Part shown: one piece after another, positions 17,405 to 26,632 of the stretch
How positions within the stretch are numbered: position 1 is the stretch's first letter
Layout: every line of letters begins with the position of its first letter
NCBI RefSeq assembly: GCF_030929595.1
Contig: NZ_JAVFVR010000008.1
Span: 1-64,000 of the forward strand
From: Flavobacterium sp. LHD-85
GTDB lineage: Bacteria; Bacteroidota; Bacteroidia; Flavobacteriales; Flavobacteriaceae
Reading direction: 5' to 3'
DNA: 64,000 bases
The notes under the pieces: model-generated
Databases searched by the model: none
What the model was told of the DNA's origin: nothing
Seen by the model: the letters and a program-made list of their open reading frames with translations, nothing else
Program-made: the position numbers and the translations under genes

Positions 17405-18043
17405 ATGGCTTCTAAAAAAACAAATCAGGATAAAGTAACACCGGAAGATGCTAGTTCCCGTCGTGACTTTATAAAGAAATCAGGACTTTTTACCGCTCTT
17501 GCCCTGACGCCGCCCTCATTGGTTATGGCTTCAGAAAAGAAATGGGATGAGAAAATAGCGGAATATTTAGAAACAGTACCGCTTTCTATTGAAGTAAATG
17601 GCACAAAACATAATCTCAATATCGAATCAAGAACTACTTTATTGGATTTGCTTCGCGAACAATTACAGCTTACTGGAACTAAAAAAGGATGTGATCACGG
17701 ACAATGCGGCGCGTGTACAGTCCACGTAAATGGAACGAGAATTTTGTCGTGTTTGTCTTTGGCAACGATGCAACAAAATGCACAAGTCACAACGATTGAA
17801 GGACTTTCGAAAGGAAAAAAACTGCACCCAATGCAGGAAGCTTTTATCAAACACGATGGTTTTCAGTGCGGTTATTGCACTCCAGGACAAATCATGTCTG
17901 GAATTGCTTGTATCAAAGAAGGCCACGCTAACAGCAGAGAAGAAATCAGTGAATATATGAGTGGTAATATCTGTCGATGTGGTGCATATCATAACATTGT
18001 TGACGCCATAACTGAAGTGAAGGAAGGAGGGAAGGAAATATGA
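17405..18043 (+). CDS. Tat-exported 2Fe-2S subunit of PaoABC-type aldehyde dehydrogenase
   Basis: A 212-residue protein. A twin-arginine signal (SRRDFIKKSGLFTALAL, about residues 18-45) precedes a plant-type ferredoxin cluster motif (GCDHGQCGACTVHVNG, with a later Cys in RILSC). A C-terminal second 2Fe-2S domain has CGYCTPGQIM and NICRCGAYHNI. This matches PaoA/YagT, the small electron-transfer subunit of the periplasmic molybdenum aldehyde oxidoreductase. Its stop overlaps the next start (ATGA), so the subunits are translationally coupled. The signal would carry the folded complex out through Tat. Confidence 0.92.
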   Translation: MASKKTNQDKVTPEDASSRRDFIKKSGLFTALALTPPSLVMASEKKWDEKIAEYLETVPLSIEVNGTKHNLNIESRTTLLDLLREQLQLTGTKKGCDHGQCGACTVHVNGTRILSCLSLATMQQNAQVTTIEGLSKGKKLHPMQEAFIKHDGFQCGYCTPGQIMSGIACIKEGHANSREEISEYMSGNICRCGAYHNIVDAITEVKEGGKEI

Positions 18044-19020
18044 AAAACTTTCAGATAATTAAAGCTTTGTCGTCTTCTTCGGCAATTACAGGAAAAGCCA
18101 AAGATAATTCTTCTATGTTTATTGCGGGAGGAACGAATCTGGTGGATTTAATGAAGAAGAATGTCGTAGCTCCGGATAAATTAGTTGACATCAACGGATT
18201 AGACTTAAAGAAAATTGAGTTTTTAAAAGGAAAAGTTTCGATCGGTGCTTTGGCAAAAAACAGTCAGGTTGCTGAAGATGCTTCGATAAAAGAAAAATAT
18301 CCTTTATTGGCTTTAGCTTTAGCAGCTGGAGCTTCTCAACAAATACGTCATATGGCGACAGTTGGAGGCAATATGCTGCAGAAAACACGTTGCTCTTATT
18401 TTTATAATACTGATATGCCTTGCAACAAACGCTCTCCTAAAAGCGGATGCGGGGCAATTGGTGGTTCTAACCGAATGGCTGCAGTTTTTGGAACTTCAGA
18501 CAGTTGCATTGCCGTTCATCCAAGTGATATGTGCGTAGCTTTGGCGGCGCTTGACGCGAAAGTTTTGGTAGAAGGACCAAAAGGAAAACGAGAAATTGAT
18601 TTTACAGATTTTCATCGTCTTCCAGGAAATACACCTGAAAAAGACAATACGCTTGACAGCAGAGAATTGATTACTGCTATAGAAATTCCAGATAATAATT
18701 TCACTAAAAATGTTCATTATCTAAAAGTTCGTGACAGGACGAGTTATGCTTTTGCATTGGTGTCTGTTGCTGTGGCTTTAGATATAAAAAACAATACGAT
18801 CAATGATGTCAGATTGGCTATGGGCGGTGTAGCACATAAACCTTGGAGATTGACTGAAACAGAAAAATTCCTGAAAGGAAAAATAGTTTCTGAAGATCTA
18901 TTTAAACAAGCAGGCCATTTGTCTATGAAAGGCGCAAAAGGATTCGGCGATAATAATTTTAAACTAACGCTTGGAGAGAATGCAGTAGCAGAAGCACTTA
19001 CAATAGCAGCATCAAAATAA
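18040..19020 (+). CDS. FAD-binding subunit (PaoB-type) with an extra 4Fe-4S insertion
   Basis: A 326-residue medium subunit of the xanthine dehydrogenase family with FAD motifs IAGGTNLVDLMKKN and IRHMATVGGNMLQ. Between residues ~118 and 140 it carries the Cys-rich insertion TRCSYFYNTDMPCNKRSPK followed by GCGAI, which marks PaoB/YagS proteins holding a 4Fe-4S cluster, unlike ordinary xanthine dehydrogenases. It passes electrons from the Mo and Fe-S centres to FAD. It has no signal of its own and is presumably co-exported with the Tat-bearing small subunit. Confidence 0.92.
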   Translation: MKNFQIIKALSSSSAITGKAKDNSSMFIAGGTNLVDLMKKNVVAPDKLVDINGLDLKKIEFLKGKVSIGALAKNSQVAEDASIKEKYPLLALALAAGASQQIRHMATVGGNMLQKTRCSYFYNTDMPCNKRSPKSGCGAIGGSNRMAAVFGTSDSCIAVHPSDMCVALAALDAKVLVEGPKGKREIDFTDFHRLPGNTPEKDNTLDSRELITAIEIPDNNFTKNVHYLKVRDRTSYAFALVSVAVALDIKNNTINDVRLAMGGVAHKPWRLTETEKFLKGKIVSEDLFKQAGHLSMKGAKGFGDNNFKLTLGENAVAEALTIAASK

Positions 19021-19027
19021 TTAAATT

Positions 19028-21232
19028 ATGAGCAAGACAAGTAATATTAATAGAGTTGACGGATTTGCTAAAGTAACGGGTTCAGCAACTTATTCGGCAG
19101 AATATAAAACGGCAGGTGTTGTTTATGCCTGTTTGGTTGGAAGTACAATTGCAAAAGGAAGAATTAAAACCATTGACACGAAAAAAGCGGAATGGGCACC
19201 AGGAGTTCTGGCAGTAATTACGCATTTGAATGTAGATAAACCTGTTGGCTACGAAAAAGCAAAAGACAAGCATAATTTTGGTCAGCCGTTGCAGATTTTT
19301 AAAGATGATTCGGTTTTATATTACGATCAGCCGATTGCTTTAGTGATTGCCGATACTTTTGAACGCATGCGATATGCAGCGAGTTTAATTAAAGCGGATT
19401 ATTTTAAAGAAGAACATTCGACAGAACTTAAAAAAGCAGCTGAAAAAGAAAAGAAAGTCGAAACCGATAAAGGAAATGATTACCATCGAGGTGAACATGA
19501 CGGTTATAAAAATGCTGAGGTTATTTTGGAAACCGAATATACGATTCCAACCGAGGTGCATAACCCAATGGAACTGGCAAATATTATAGCCAAATGGAAC
19601 GGAAATAAACCAATCTTATATACAAAAAGTCAAGGTGTTGAAGGAACGCGCAGAAGTGTTGCTGGAGTTTTTGGAGTGCCTGTTGAAGACGTTGAGGTTC
19701 ATGCCGAATATCTTGGTGGCGCTTTCGGAATGGGATTGCACACTTGGCCGTATGAAATTGCAGCTTTAATTGGAGCTAAAAAATTAAATCGTCCGGTAAA
19801 ATTAGTTTTACATCGTGAGCAGATGTTTACCAATGTTGGTTTTAGACCTTACACGATTCAGAAAATGGGGCTTGGAGCAACAAAAGATGGAAAACTAACA
19901 GGTTTAACGCACGAAGCTGTTGCGATGACTTCCAGTTATGAAGATTTCATGGAAGGAACGGTAAATATGTCCCGATTTATTTATGATTGTCCAAACGTTT
20001 CAACACGTTATAGAATTGTGCCTTTAGACACCTGCACGCCAATCTGGATGCGTGGACCAGGCGAGGCGACAGGTTCTTTTGCATTAGAGAGTGCAATGGA
20101 TGAAATGGCGTATAAATTAAACTTAGATCCGATTGAATTTCGCAAGTTGAATTATGCTGAGAAAGATCAGGAACAAAATAAACCGTGGAGCAGTAAATTT
20201 CTTTTAGAATGTTACGAAGGCGGAATGGAACGCATAGGCTGGAAAAACCGTAAAAATGAACCAGGTTCTGTTAAAGAAGGAAACTGGCTGGTTGGTTACG
20301 GAATGGGAACAGGAACTTTCGGCTGTTATAGAAGCGCAACTTCTGTAAAAGCAAAATTCTTAGCGAATGGCGATTTAGTGTTGCAATGTAGTGTAAACGA
20401 TATGGGACCGGGAACGGCAACTATGATGACTGCTATTGGGGCAGAAGTAATTGGTCTGCCATCTGAAAATGTGATTATCGAAATGGGAAAAAGCGGTTTG
20501 CCAAAAGGTCCAACGCAAGGAGGTTCGGCAACGACTTCATCTGTTGGTTCAGCGGTTCATGATGCTTGCAATTTATTGTTGAATAAAATAATTGAATTGG
20601 GAAGTAAAGATCCTGCTTTAAAAGGAATCGCAATCACAGATCTAACATTTGAAAACGGTGCAGTTTTTTCTAAAAAAGACAAATCTAAATCGGTTACGTT
20701 AGCAGCACTTTTAAGCAGTAATAAATTAGAAGATTTTGAAGTAGAAAATCTTTCGAAAGCTGCTGAAGAAGCAAAGAAATATTCAATTTATTCATTTTCT
20801 GTTCATTTTGTAAAAGTATTAGTGAATCCGAATTTGGGTAAAATAAGATTAGCTCATGTGGTGTCTTGTGCCGATATTGGAACCGTAATCAGCCAGAAAA
20901 CTTCTGCAGGGCAAATGTTCGGAGGAGCTGTTGGTGGAATCGGAATGGGATTGATGGAATCTTTAGAAATTGATCATCGCTTTGGTCGTCCAATCAATAA
21001 TAATTTCGCAGATTATCATGTTCCTGTAAATGCAGATATTGAAAAACAAGAAGTTTTCTTCGTTAATAAAAAAGATCCAATAAGCAACCCAATGGGAACA
21101 AAAGGTTTGGGTGAAACAGCTTTAGTCGGAATGGCGCCTGCAATTGCCAATGCTGTTTTCAATGCAACCGGAAAACGTGTTCGAGATCTACCAATTACAT
21201 TGGATAAAATAATAGAAATCGCTAAGGTTTAG
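19028..21232 (+). CDS. Molybdopterin-binding catalytic subunit (PaoC-type)
   Basis: A 734-residue large subunit of a molybdenum hydroxylase. N-terminal 'a/b hammerhead' (RVDGFAKVTGSATYSAEY); Mo-cofactor motifs GGAFGMGLHTWP, MRGPGEATGSFALES and QGGSATTSSVGSAV; and the catalytic Glu in GTKGLGETALVG near the C-terminus. Length matches PaoC (about 730). Such enzymes oxidise aldehydes, often aromatic, to acids using water. It starts 7 bases after the FAD subunit stop. A terminator (21235) closes the operon. The actual substrate cannot be read from the sequence. Confidence 0.92.
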   Translation: MSKTSNINRVDGFAKVTGSATYSAEYKTAGVVYACLVGSTIAKGRIKTIDTKKAEWAPGVLAVITHLNVDKPVGYEKAKDKHNFGQPLQIFKDDSVLYYDQPIALVIADTFERMRYAASLIKADYFKEEHSTELKKAAEKEKKVETDKGNDYHRGEHDGYKNAEVILETEYTIPTEVHNPMELANIIAKWNGNKPILYTKSQGVEGTRRSVAGVFGVPVEDVEVHAEYLGGAFGMGLHTWPYEIAALIGAKKLNRPVKLVLHREQMFTNVGFRPYTIQKMGLGATKDGKLTGLTHEAVAMTSSYEDFMEGTVNMSRFIYDCPNVSTRYRIVPLDTCTPIWMRGPGEATGSFALESAMDEMAYKLNLDPIEFRKLNYAEKDQEQNKPWSSKFLLECYEGGMERIGWKNRKNEPGSVKEGNWLVGYGMGTGTFGCYRSATSVKAKFLANGDLVLQCSVNDMGPGTATMMTAIGAEVIGLPSENVIIEMGKSGLPKGPTQGGSATTSSVGSAVHDACNLLLNKIIELGSKDPALKGIAITDLTFENGAVFSKKDKSKSVTLAALLSSNKLEDFEVENLSKAAEEAKKYSIYSFSVHFVKVLVNPNLGKIRLAHVVSCADIGTVISQKTSAGQMFGGAVGGIGMGLMESLEIDHRFGRPINNNFADYHVPVNADIEKQEVFFVNKKDPISNPMGTKGLGETALVGMAPAIANAVFNATGKRVRDLPITLDKIIEIAKV

Positions 21233-21234
21233 AA

Positions 21235-21270
21235 TAAAAAGAGGCATTGAAAAATGCCTCTTTTTGTTTT
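21235..21270 (+). terminator. Terminator after the PaoC-type gene
   Basis: The stem AAAAAGAGGCATT / AATGCCTCTTTTT has a four-base loop and ends in a T-run. A near copy of the same hairpin lies at 21417. Confidence 0.88.
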
Positions 21271-21282
21271 ATGTTACAATTT

Positions 21283-21378
21283 AAACATAGCCCGTGGTTT
21301 CAACCACGGGAAACGTATTTTAATATACGTAATGTTATATGCTTAGCGTCCCCGTGGTTGAAACCACGGGCTATGTTT
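21283..21378. repeat. REP-like palindrome pair ('catagcccgtggtttcaac' family), copy 1
   Basis: There are perfect 28-base inverted arms, starting AAACATAGCCCGTGGTTTCA and ending with its complement TGAAACCACGGGCTATGTTT. Each arm also contains the smaller hairpin CCCGTGGTTtcAACCACGGG. The ~40-base spacer has no gene. Other copies are at 43849 and 60015. The arrangement resembles a REPIN (two inverted REPs). No transposase gene is in the window. Confidence 0.9.
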
Positions 21379-21416
21379 GCATAGGATTGTGTTTGCAAAT
21401 GCAATTATATAAACAT

Positions 21417-21446
21417 AAAAAGAGGCATATTAGATGCCTCTTTTTA
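21417..21446 (-). terminator. Terminator after the DUF2911 gene
   Basis: The stem AAAAAGAGGCAT / ATGCCTCTTTTT works in both directions. It lies 19 bases past the stop of the minus-strand DUF2911 gene and nearly duplicates the hairpin at 21235. Confidence 0.85.
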
Positions 21447-21464
21447 TATCTTAAAAACGATTAT

Positions 21465-22028
21465 TTACTTAACCGTAATTGGCAATTCAACAGTTGTTTT
21501 ATCCCAACCGATAACAAGATTTGCTACATTACCTTGAGTTGTAAATGCAATAGACAAAGCTTCGATAACAGTAGAAACTGGTTTAACAGGAACAGAAACT
21601 CTAACAACGTCTTTACTTTCATCGTAAGCATAACCGCCCCATAAATCCAATTCTTTATTGATGATGATTGTCCATTTATCTTTTTCAGGAATAGCAAATA
21701 AACTGTAGTATCCAGCTGGAACTTTTTTACCGCCGATTGTTACGTCTTTGTAGAATTTAATCTCAGTATTTTCATTAGCACCAACTCTCCAGATTTCGCC
21801 AAATTTTACAACGTCACCAAAAATAGTTCTTCCTTTTGCAGAAGGTCTCGCGTAAGTAACTTTAATAACTGGGTTTGGGTTATCCGTTTTTTTAAATTTA
21901 ACAGCTTTGTTTGGGAAATAAGAAATATCAACAGGACTATTGTCTAATGGAGCAAATTTTACTACATCTTGTGCCTGAACGGTAAAAGCAGCAAACAACG
22001 TAACTGCTAGTAAATAGAATTTTTTCAT
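21465..22028 (-). CDS. DUF2911 family secreted protein
   Basis: A 187-residue protein with a signal peptide (MKKFYLLAVTLFAAFTVQAQ) followed by the DUF2911 domain (ITYARPSAKGRTIFG-like segment VTYARPSAKGRTIFG, then WRVGANENTEI and PAGYYSLFAIP). The family is widespread in Bacteroidota and has no established biochemical function. It is monocistronic with its own terminator, and nothing in the neighbourhood assigns it a role. Family membership is confident. Confidence 0.9.
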   Translation of the reverse strand: MKKFYLLAVTLFAAFTVQAQDVVKFAPLDNSPVDISYFPNKAVKFKKTDNPNPVIKVTYARPSAKGRTIFGDVVKFGEIWRVGANENTEIKFYKDVTIGGKKVPAGYYSLFAIPEKDKWTIIINKELDLWGGYAYDESKDVVRVSVPVKPVSTVIEALSIAFTTQGNVANLVIGWDKTTVELPITVK

Positions 22029-22126
22029 GGTTTACAATTTTTAGATTAACTACAAAGTAAATTAATAATGAAGAAAAATCATATAATTTACAGTCTGTTT
22101 TTTGTTAATGAATTGGTAATGACGAA

Positions 22127-23932
22127 TTAATTCTGATATTCCTTTTTCTTCTTAGCATACCAATCCTGCATAATGTAAAACGCTTTTTTCTTTTCACCAT
22201 CATTTGAAATTAAGCCTTTACGATTGTAACCGTCCTGAATACCTGGAAGCAATCTTTTCGGAGATCTGAAATCAACCAAAATCCACGGACTTGTTCCGCT
22301 TAAGTGAGGAATCTTTTCAATCATTTTTAAGTTCTGAATGTATAAATATTCCTGATATTCCTCAGTCCAACGTTCGTTTTTTTCTCCGTGAAGTCCTGCT
22401 TTAGCATCACCACCAAATTCAGAAACAAAAACAGGTTTATTGTATGGTGTAGTCCAGAATGTCTTTTCTGCATTTTCTAAATTACCGCCGTACCAGCCTA
22501 GATATTGATTGAAAGCAATAATGTCAAGCGATTTACCAATTTCGTCGTCAATCTTTCCATTATGCGTTAATAAAGCGGCACTAATTAATCTGGTATTATC
22601 CAACGATTTTGTATGATTGACCAAATTTGTGATAAAAGTATTTCGAGTATCAGAAACTGGAGTTTCATTTGCCATAGACCAAATCACGATACTAGCTCTA
22701 TTTTTATCTCTTGTGATAGCGGCAGTTAATTGATCTTGAGCATTTTTATATGTGTTTTCATTTTTAAATTCAACCGTCCAGTAAACTGGAATTTCTTCCC
22801 AAACCATTAAACCTAATTTATCAGCTTCTCTAACCATGTTCTCGTTATGCGGATAATGCGCCAGACGAACATAATTGCAGCCTAATTCTTTTGCCCAGTT
22901 TAATAAACGTAAAGCATCTTCCTGAGAATTTGCACGTCCACCTTTTGCATTTTCTTCGTGAATCGAAATTCCTCTTAAAAACACTGGCTTTCCATTCAAC
23001 AAGATTTTATCTTCTTTCGTTTCGATAGTTCTAAAACCAATTTGATCGTTTAATTTTTTTCCATTAAAGTCAACAGTAACCTCATATAATTTCGGATTTT
23101 CTGGTGACCAATAAGAGATTTTTTTTGCTGGAATTTCGAAGTTTAAAATTCCATTATTATCCGCTTTTCCTTTAAAATTAATTTTTAATTCAGGAATAGA
23201 AATTGAAATCTGATTTTTTAATGCATCCAAATTATTGATTTTAATAAAACCTGAAATCACATTTGCATTGCCTTTTTTCAGCTGAATATTATAATCTTCC
23301 ACAAAAGATGATTCTTCTTCTATTAAAGTCACGTCGCGAGTGATTCCGCCGTAATTCCACCAATCGGTATTTACAGTCGGAACATCTTCTTTGTGACGTG
23401 TATTATCAACTTTGATAACTAAATAATTTCCAGTTGGTTTTACAATCGAAGTTACTTCGTAATTAAATGGAGTGAAACCGCCTTCGTGAGTTCCTAGTTT
23501 TTTTCCATTTAAATATACATCAGCTTTATAGTTAATAGCTCCCAAATATAAAAACAGACGTTTATTAGCAGCTAAATTGTAATCGAAAGACTTTTTAAAC
23601 CAAACATTTCCCTCATAATATTTCAGTTCTGTAACCTGCGAATTCCAATCGCCTGGAATATTGATTGTAGGTGATTTATCAAAATCATATTCTACTAATT
23701 CTTGTTTGTTTTGAGCATGGTAATTGGTGAAAAATGCTCCTTTTGCTGGTTTTTCCTGTTTATCGTATTGGTCAAGATGAAAGCTGTAAAAACCTGTTTG
23801 ATATGGATCTATAATATAATTCCAAACTCCGTTTAAAGAAGTGGTGTTTCGGTTGGGTACATTCGAGATTAGATTTTGCGCAGAAGCCAAAACGGAAGAG
23901 GTTAGGAGTAGTGCGGTTAATAGTTTTTTCAT
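22127..23932 (-). CDS. GH2 family beta-glucuronidase-like enzyme
   Basis: A 601-residue secreted enzyme (signal to about residue 19, SSVLASAQ) with the GH2 sugar-binding, immunoglobulin-like and TIM-barrel domains. The acid/base Glu is in IVIWSMANETP and the nucleophile Glu in VFVSEFGGDA. VWEEIPVYW and the WILVDFRSP segment resemble beta-glucuronidases more than beta-galactosidases. It would remove beta-linked glucuronic acid, which feeds the uxu genes upstream. It lies last in the minus-strand enzyme run after another GH2 and a GH88. Substrate is inferred from motifs and context. Confidence 0.82.
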   Translation of the reverse strand: MKKLLTALLLTSSVLASAQNLISNVPNRNTTSLNGVWNYIIDPYQTGFYSFHLDQYDKQEKPAKGAFFTNYHAQNKQELVEYDFDKSPTINIPGDWNSQVTELKYYEGNVWFKKSFDYNLAANKRLFLYLGAINYKADVYLNGKKLGTHEGGFTPFNYEVTSIVKPTGNYLVIKVDNTRHKEDVPTVNTDWWNYGGITRDVTLIEEESSFVEDYNIQLKKGNANVISGFIKINNLDALKNQISISIPELKINFKGKADNNGILNFEIPAKKISYWSPENPKLYEVTVDFNGKKLNDQIGFRTIETKEDKILLNGKPVFLRGISIHEENAKGGRANSQEDALRLLNWAKELGCNYVRLAHYPHNENMVREADKLGLMVWEEIPVYWTVEFKNENTYKNAQDQLTAAITRDKNRASIVIWSMANETPVSDTRNTFITNLVNHTKSLDNTRLISAALLTHNGKIDDEIGKSLDIIAFNQYLGWYGGNLENAEKTFWTTPYNKPVFVSEFGGDAKAGLHGEKNERWTEEYQEYLYIQNLKMIEKIPHLSGTSPWILVDFRSPKRLLPGIQDGYNRKGLISNDGEKKKAFYIMQDWYAKKKKEYQN

Positions 23933-24010
23933 TTTTTGTATTAATTTGTTTTGTAATTATATTTTTTTGGAATGAATATTTTATTGATAGCCAGGGATTA
24001 AAATGATTTT

Positions 24011-24084
24011 GTTTCACGCAGATTTTGCAGATTGAGCAGATTTAATTATGATCTGCTTAAATCTTTTTAAATCTGCGTGAAACA
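24011..24084. repeat. Dispersed palindrome, 'tttcacgcagattt' family
   Basis: A single hairpin with arms TTTCACGCAGATTTTGCAGA and AAATCTGCGTGAAAC between the two GH2 genes. It starts 28 bases after the upstream gene's stop. It is the simplest, un-nested copy of the family. Confidence 0.88.
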
Positions 24085-24111
24085 ATAAAACTTAGCATCT
24101 TAGAACCTTTT

Positions 24112-26523
24112 TTACTCAACTGGAATCTTCAAATACTCTCCTTTAAAGCTCTGATTCAATGCCGTCATTTCAATCGGTTTGCCAGAACCATCAGGGATAA
24201 CTTCGATAGATGCCTTTCCGTTTGCCATTTTAATAGATTCGCTTCCGGTTGGTGTTCCTTGATTTTTTAGCGTTTTACCACCTTTTAAACATTGAAAATA
24301 AACACTAGCCTCATAATCCAGACAGCGTAAATTATTATTGTCAATTGCAATTGCTGTAACCAGATAATTACCGTTTTTCAGTTTTTCTGATGATAATTGG
24401 AGTGAAGAAGCTGTATCGTTTTTATTGAAACGATAATTGACTTTCAATGTATCAGAAACCGTTTTTCCTTCTTTTGTTTTTCCAACGGCAACTAATACAT
24501 TTTCACCTTTCTCAAAATTTACATCCCATGTTAGTCCATTTGCAGGATACAGAGCAAGATTTCGCTGTTTTTCTCCCAATGATTTTCCGTTATGGAAAAA
24601 AGTTACTTTCTCGCAGTTACTAAAAACACTGATTGTTCTAGGTGTGTTTTCAGGACCTTGACGTTCTGTCCAAGTATGCGATTCGATGTAAGCGAAAGGT
24701 GCTGTCGCCCAATAGCTTTTAAAAACATAATAAGCATCTTTCGGAACTCCGTTTCGGTCTGTTAATCCTTTCTGGTTCATGTACGGAATATCATCTTCTG
24801 GTCGCAAAGGCGTTGCAAAATCCTTAAATGCCCATTGAATATTTCCCACAAACGTTGGATCATTCTCGGATATATGCAAATGCCAGTCAAACAGATCAAC
24901 TATATAATTTTCGCTCCAATCACCAATTTGTGCAATGTTAGCTACTTTAGTCTGTACAATAGCTTCTTCCCAACCTTCCGCTTTTATTACATTTTCACCA
25001 GTAATTGGATTTTCACTATGACGTCCAACGTGGCTGTCTCCGCCATATTCGGCATGAATAAAGTGTTTGTATTCTTTTTTATAAACATCAATCGCTTTTT
25101 GATAGCTTTTATAGCTTCCAGAATACCAGCCTGACCAGATAGAAGGAGAGAAGACATCTACAATATGCGATCCTTCATAATATTTTCTAATTGCCGTTTT
25201 TCTTGTCGGATCTAGTTTATGCGCAATATCATTTAATTCATTTAAAAAGACATTGGTTTTATCAGCATTATCTCCATCAGGAAAATCAGGAAGCCAATTG
25301 ATTTCGTTTCCTAAAGACCAGATAATAATACTCGGATGATTGTAATTTTGATTGATGATTTCCTCCAACATGTTTTTGGTGTTGGTTTTCCAAACATCAT
25401 TACCAATTCCGCCACGACACCACGGCAATTCATCCCAAACTAAAAGCCCGAGTTCGTCGCAAGCTTTATAAATTTCAGGATCTTGCGGATAATGTGCTAA
25501 ACGGACAAAATTAGCGCCCATTTCTTTAATCGATTTCATATCTGCCCAATGCTGTTCGTTGCTCATCGCGGCGCCAACTCCAGCTTGTTCTTCATGGCGA
25601 TGCGTACCACGAATCAATAAACGTTTTCCATTCAAATAAAACGGACCATGATCTTTAAACTCAAACCATCTAAAGCCTACTTTTTCTGAAACGCTATCTA
25701 TAATTTGATTTTTCTCGGATAAAGAAGCGGTTAGTTTATATAAATTAGGTTTTTCAGTATCCCAAAGTTCAGGGTCTTTAATATTTTCAAAAGTGATGGT
25801 TGAGGTTTTATCTGTAACCAAAACGGTTTTGCTTGCTACTTTTTTCCCTTTCGGATTTTTTAAAATTATTGTCAATGATAAGTCTTTTGAATTCTCAGGA
25901 TTTGCAAAAGAAGAAACAATCTGTACTGAAGCTTTTTTATCAGAAACTTCAGGAGTTGTAATTTTTATATTTTCGATATGATTTTTGTACTTCGAAATTA
26001 GCCATACATCACGTGTAATTCCGCCATAAATAAAGAAATCGCTTTTTTGAGACGGAATAATTTCAATATCGTAGCTATTATCTACACGAACAAAAATGTC
26101 GTTATTTCCTTCTTTAATAAAATTGGTAATATCGATAGAAAATCCAATGTAACCGCCAATATGCGATCCGGCTTCTTTTCCGTTTACATACACATTTGTA
26201 GTTACATTCGAACCTTCAAAGTATAAAGAATAAACGCGATTTTTGTCGATTTGTGGAATATTTAATTTCTTTTGATACCAGCTAGCGTCGCGTCTATAAC
26301 CTGGATATAAATCGGTTGCATCTTCGGCATTCCAAGTATGCGGTAAGTTTAAAGAAGTCCAATTGGACGCTTTTTGTGCTTCGTTTAATTTTTGAGTGTC
26401 ATTTTCTAAATAAAGCCAGTTGTCGTTAATGTTCATCTTTGTCTGAGCAAAACTGCTGCTCAGACAAATTTGAAACAAAACAAAAAGCGCAAAAATTGAA
26501 AAAGTTTTATTCGTTTTATTCAT
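24112..26523 (-). CDS. GH2 family glycoside hydrolase, beta-galactosidase-like
   Basis: An 803-residue secreted enzyme (signal ending near SSSFAQ). It has the GH2 sugar-binding domain (LPHTWNAEDATDLYPGYRR), an Ig-like domain, and a TIM barrel with acid/base Glu in IIIWSLGNEIN and nucleophile Glu in FIHAEYGGDSHVG. About 170 extra C-terminal residues form further beta domains, including the NCEKVTFFHNGKSLGE segment. The layout is typical of Bacteroidota exo-beta-galactosidases from polysaccharide loci. Activity on galactose rather than glucuronate is the better guess but unproven. Confidence 0.82.
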   Translation of the reverse strand: MNKTNKTFSIFALFVLFQICLSSSFAQTKMNINDNWLYLENDTQKLNEAQKASNWTSLNLPHTWNAEDATDLYPGYRRDASWYQKKLNIPQIDKNRVYSLYFEGSNVTTNVYVNGKEAGSHIGGYIGFSIDITNFIKEGNNDIFVRVDNSYDIEIIPSQKSDFFIYGGITRDVWLISKYKNHIENIKITTPEVSDKKASVQIVSSFANPENSKDLSLTIILKNPKGKKVASKTVLVTDKTSTITFENIKDPELWDTEKPNLYKLTASLSEKNQIIDSVSEKVGFRWFEFKDHGPFYLNGKRLLIRGTHRHEEQAGVGAAMSNEQHWADMKSIKEMGANFVRLAHYPQDPEIYKACDELGLLVWDELPWCRGGIGNDVWKTNTKNMLEEIINQNYNHPSIIIWSLGNEINWLPDFPDGDNADKTNVFLNELNDIAHKLDPTRKTAIRKYYEGSHIVDVFSPSIWSGWYSGSYKSYQKAIDVYKKEYKHFIHAEYGGDSHVGRHSENPITGENVIKAEGWEEAIVQTKVANIAQIGDWSENYIVDLFDWHLHISENDPTFVGNIQWAFKDFATPLRPEDDIPYMNQKGLTDRNGVPKDAYYVFKSYWATAPFAYIESHTWTERQGPENTPRTISVFSNCEKVTFFHNGKSLGEKQRNLALYPANGLTWDVNFEKGENVLVAVGKTKEGKTVSDTLKVNYRFNKNDTASSLQLSSEKLKNGNYLVTAIAIDNNNLRCLDYEASVYFQCLKGGKTLKNQGTPTGSESIKMANGKASIEVIPDGSGKPIEMTALNQSFKGEYLKIPVE

Positions 26524-26632
26524 AGTTACAAAGGTTCATAGTTACAAAGGTTCAAAGGTTTTTCTGGCTCAAAGGTTTAAAGATTCAGGACCTTTGTTAC
26601 TTTGAACCTTTAAGACTTTGCGCCTTTATTAA
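26524..26632. repeat. Dispersed palindrome, 'acaaaggttcaaagg' family, overlapping the GH88 3' end
   Basis: The left arm starts right at the start codon side of the GH2 gene (TACAAAGGTTCATAGTTACA). The right arm is CTTTGAACCTTTAAGACTTT, then GCGCCTTTAT. The right arm contains the last eight codons and stop of the GH88 gene (stop at 26597). A related fragment lies near 180-243. Confidence 0.75.
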
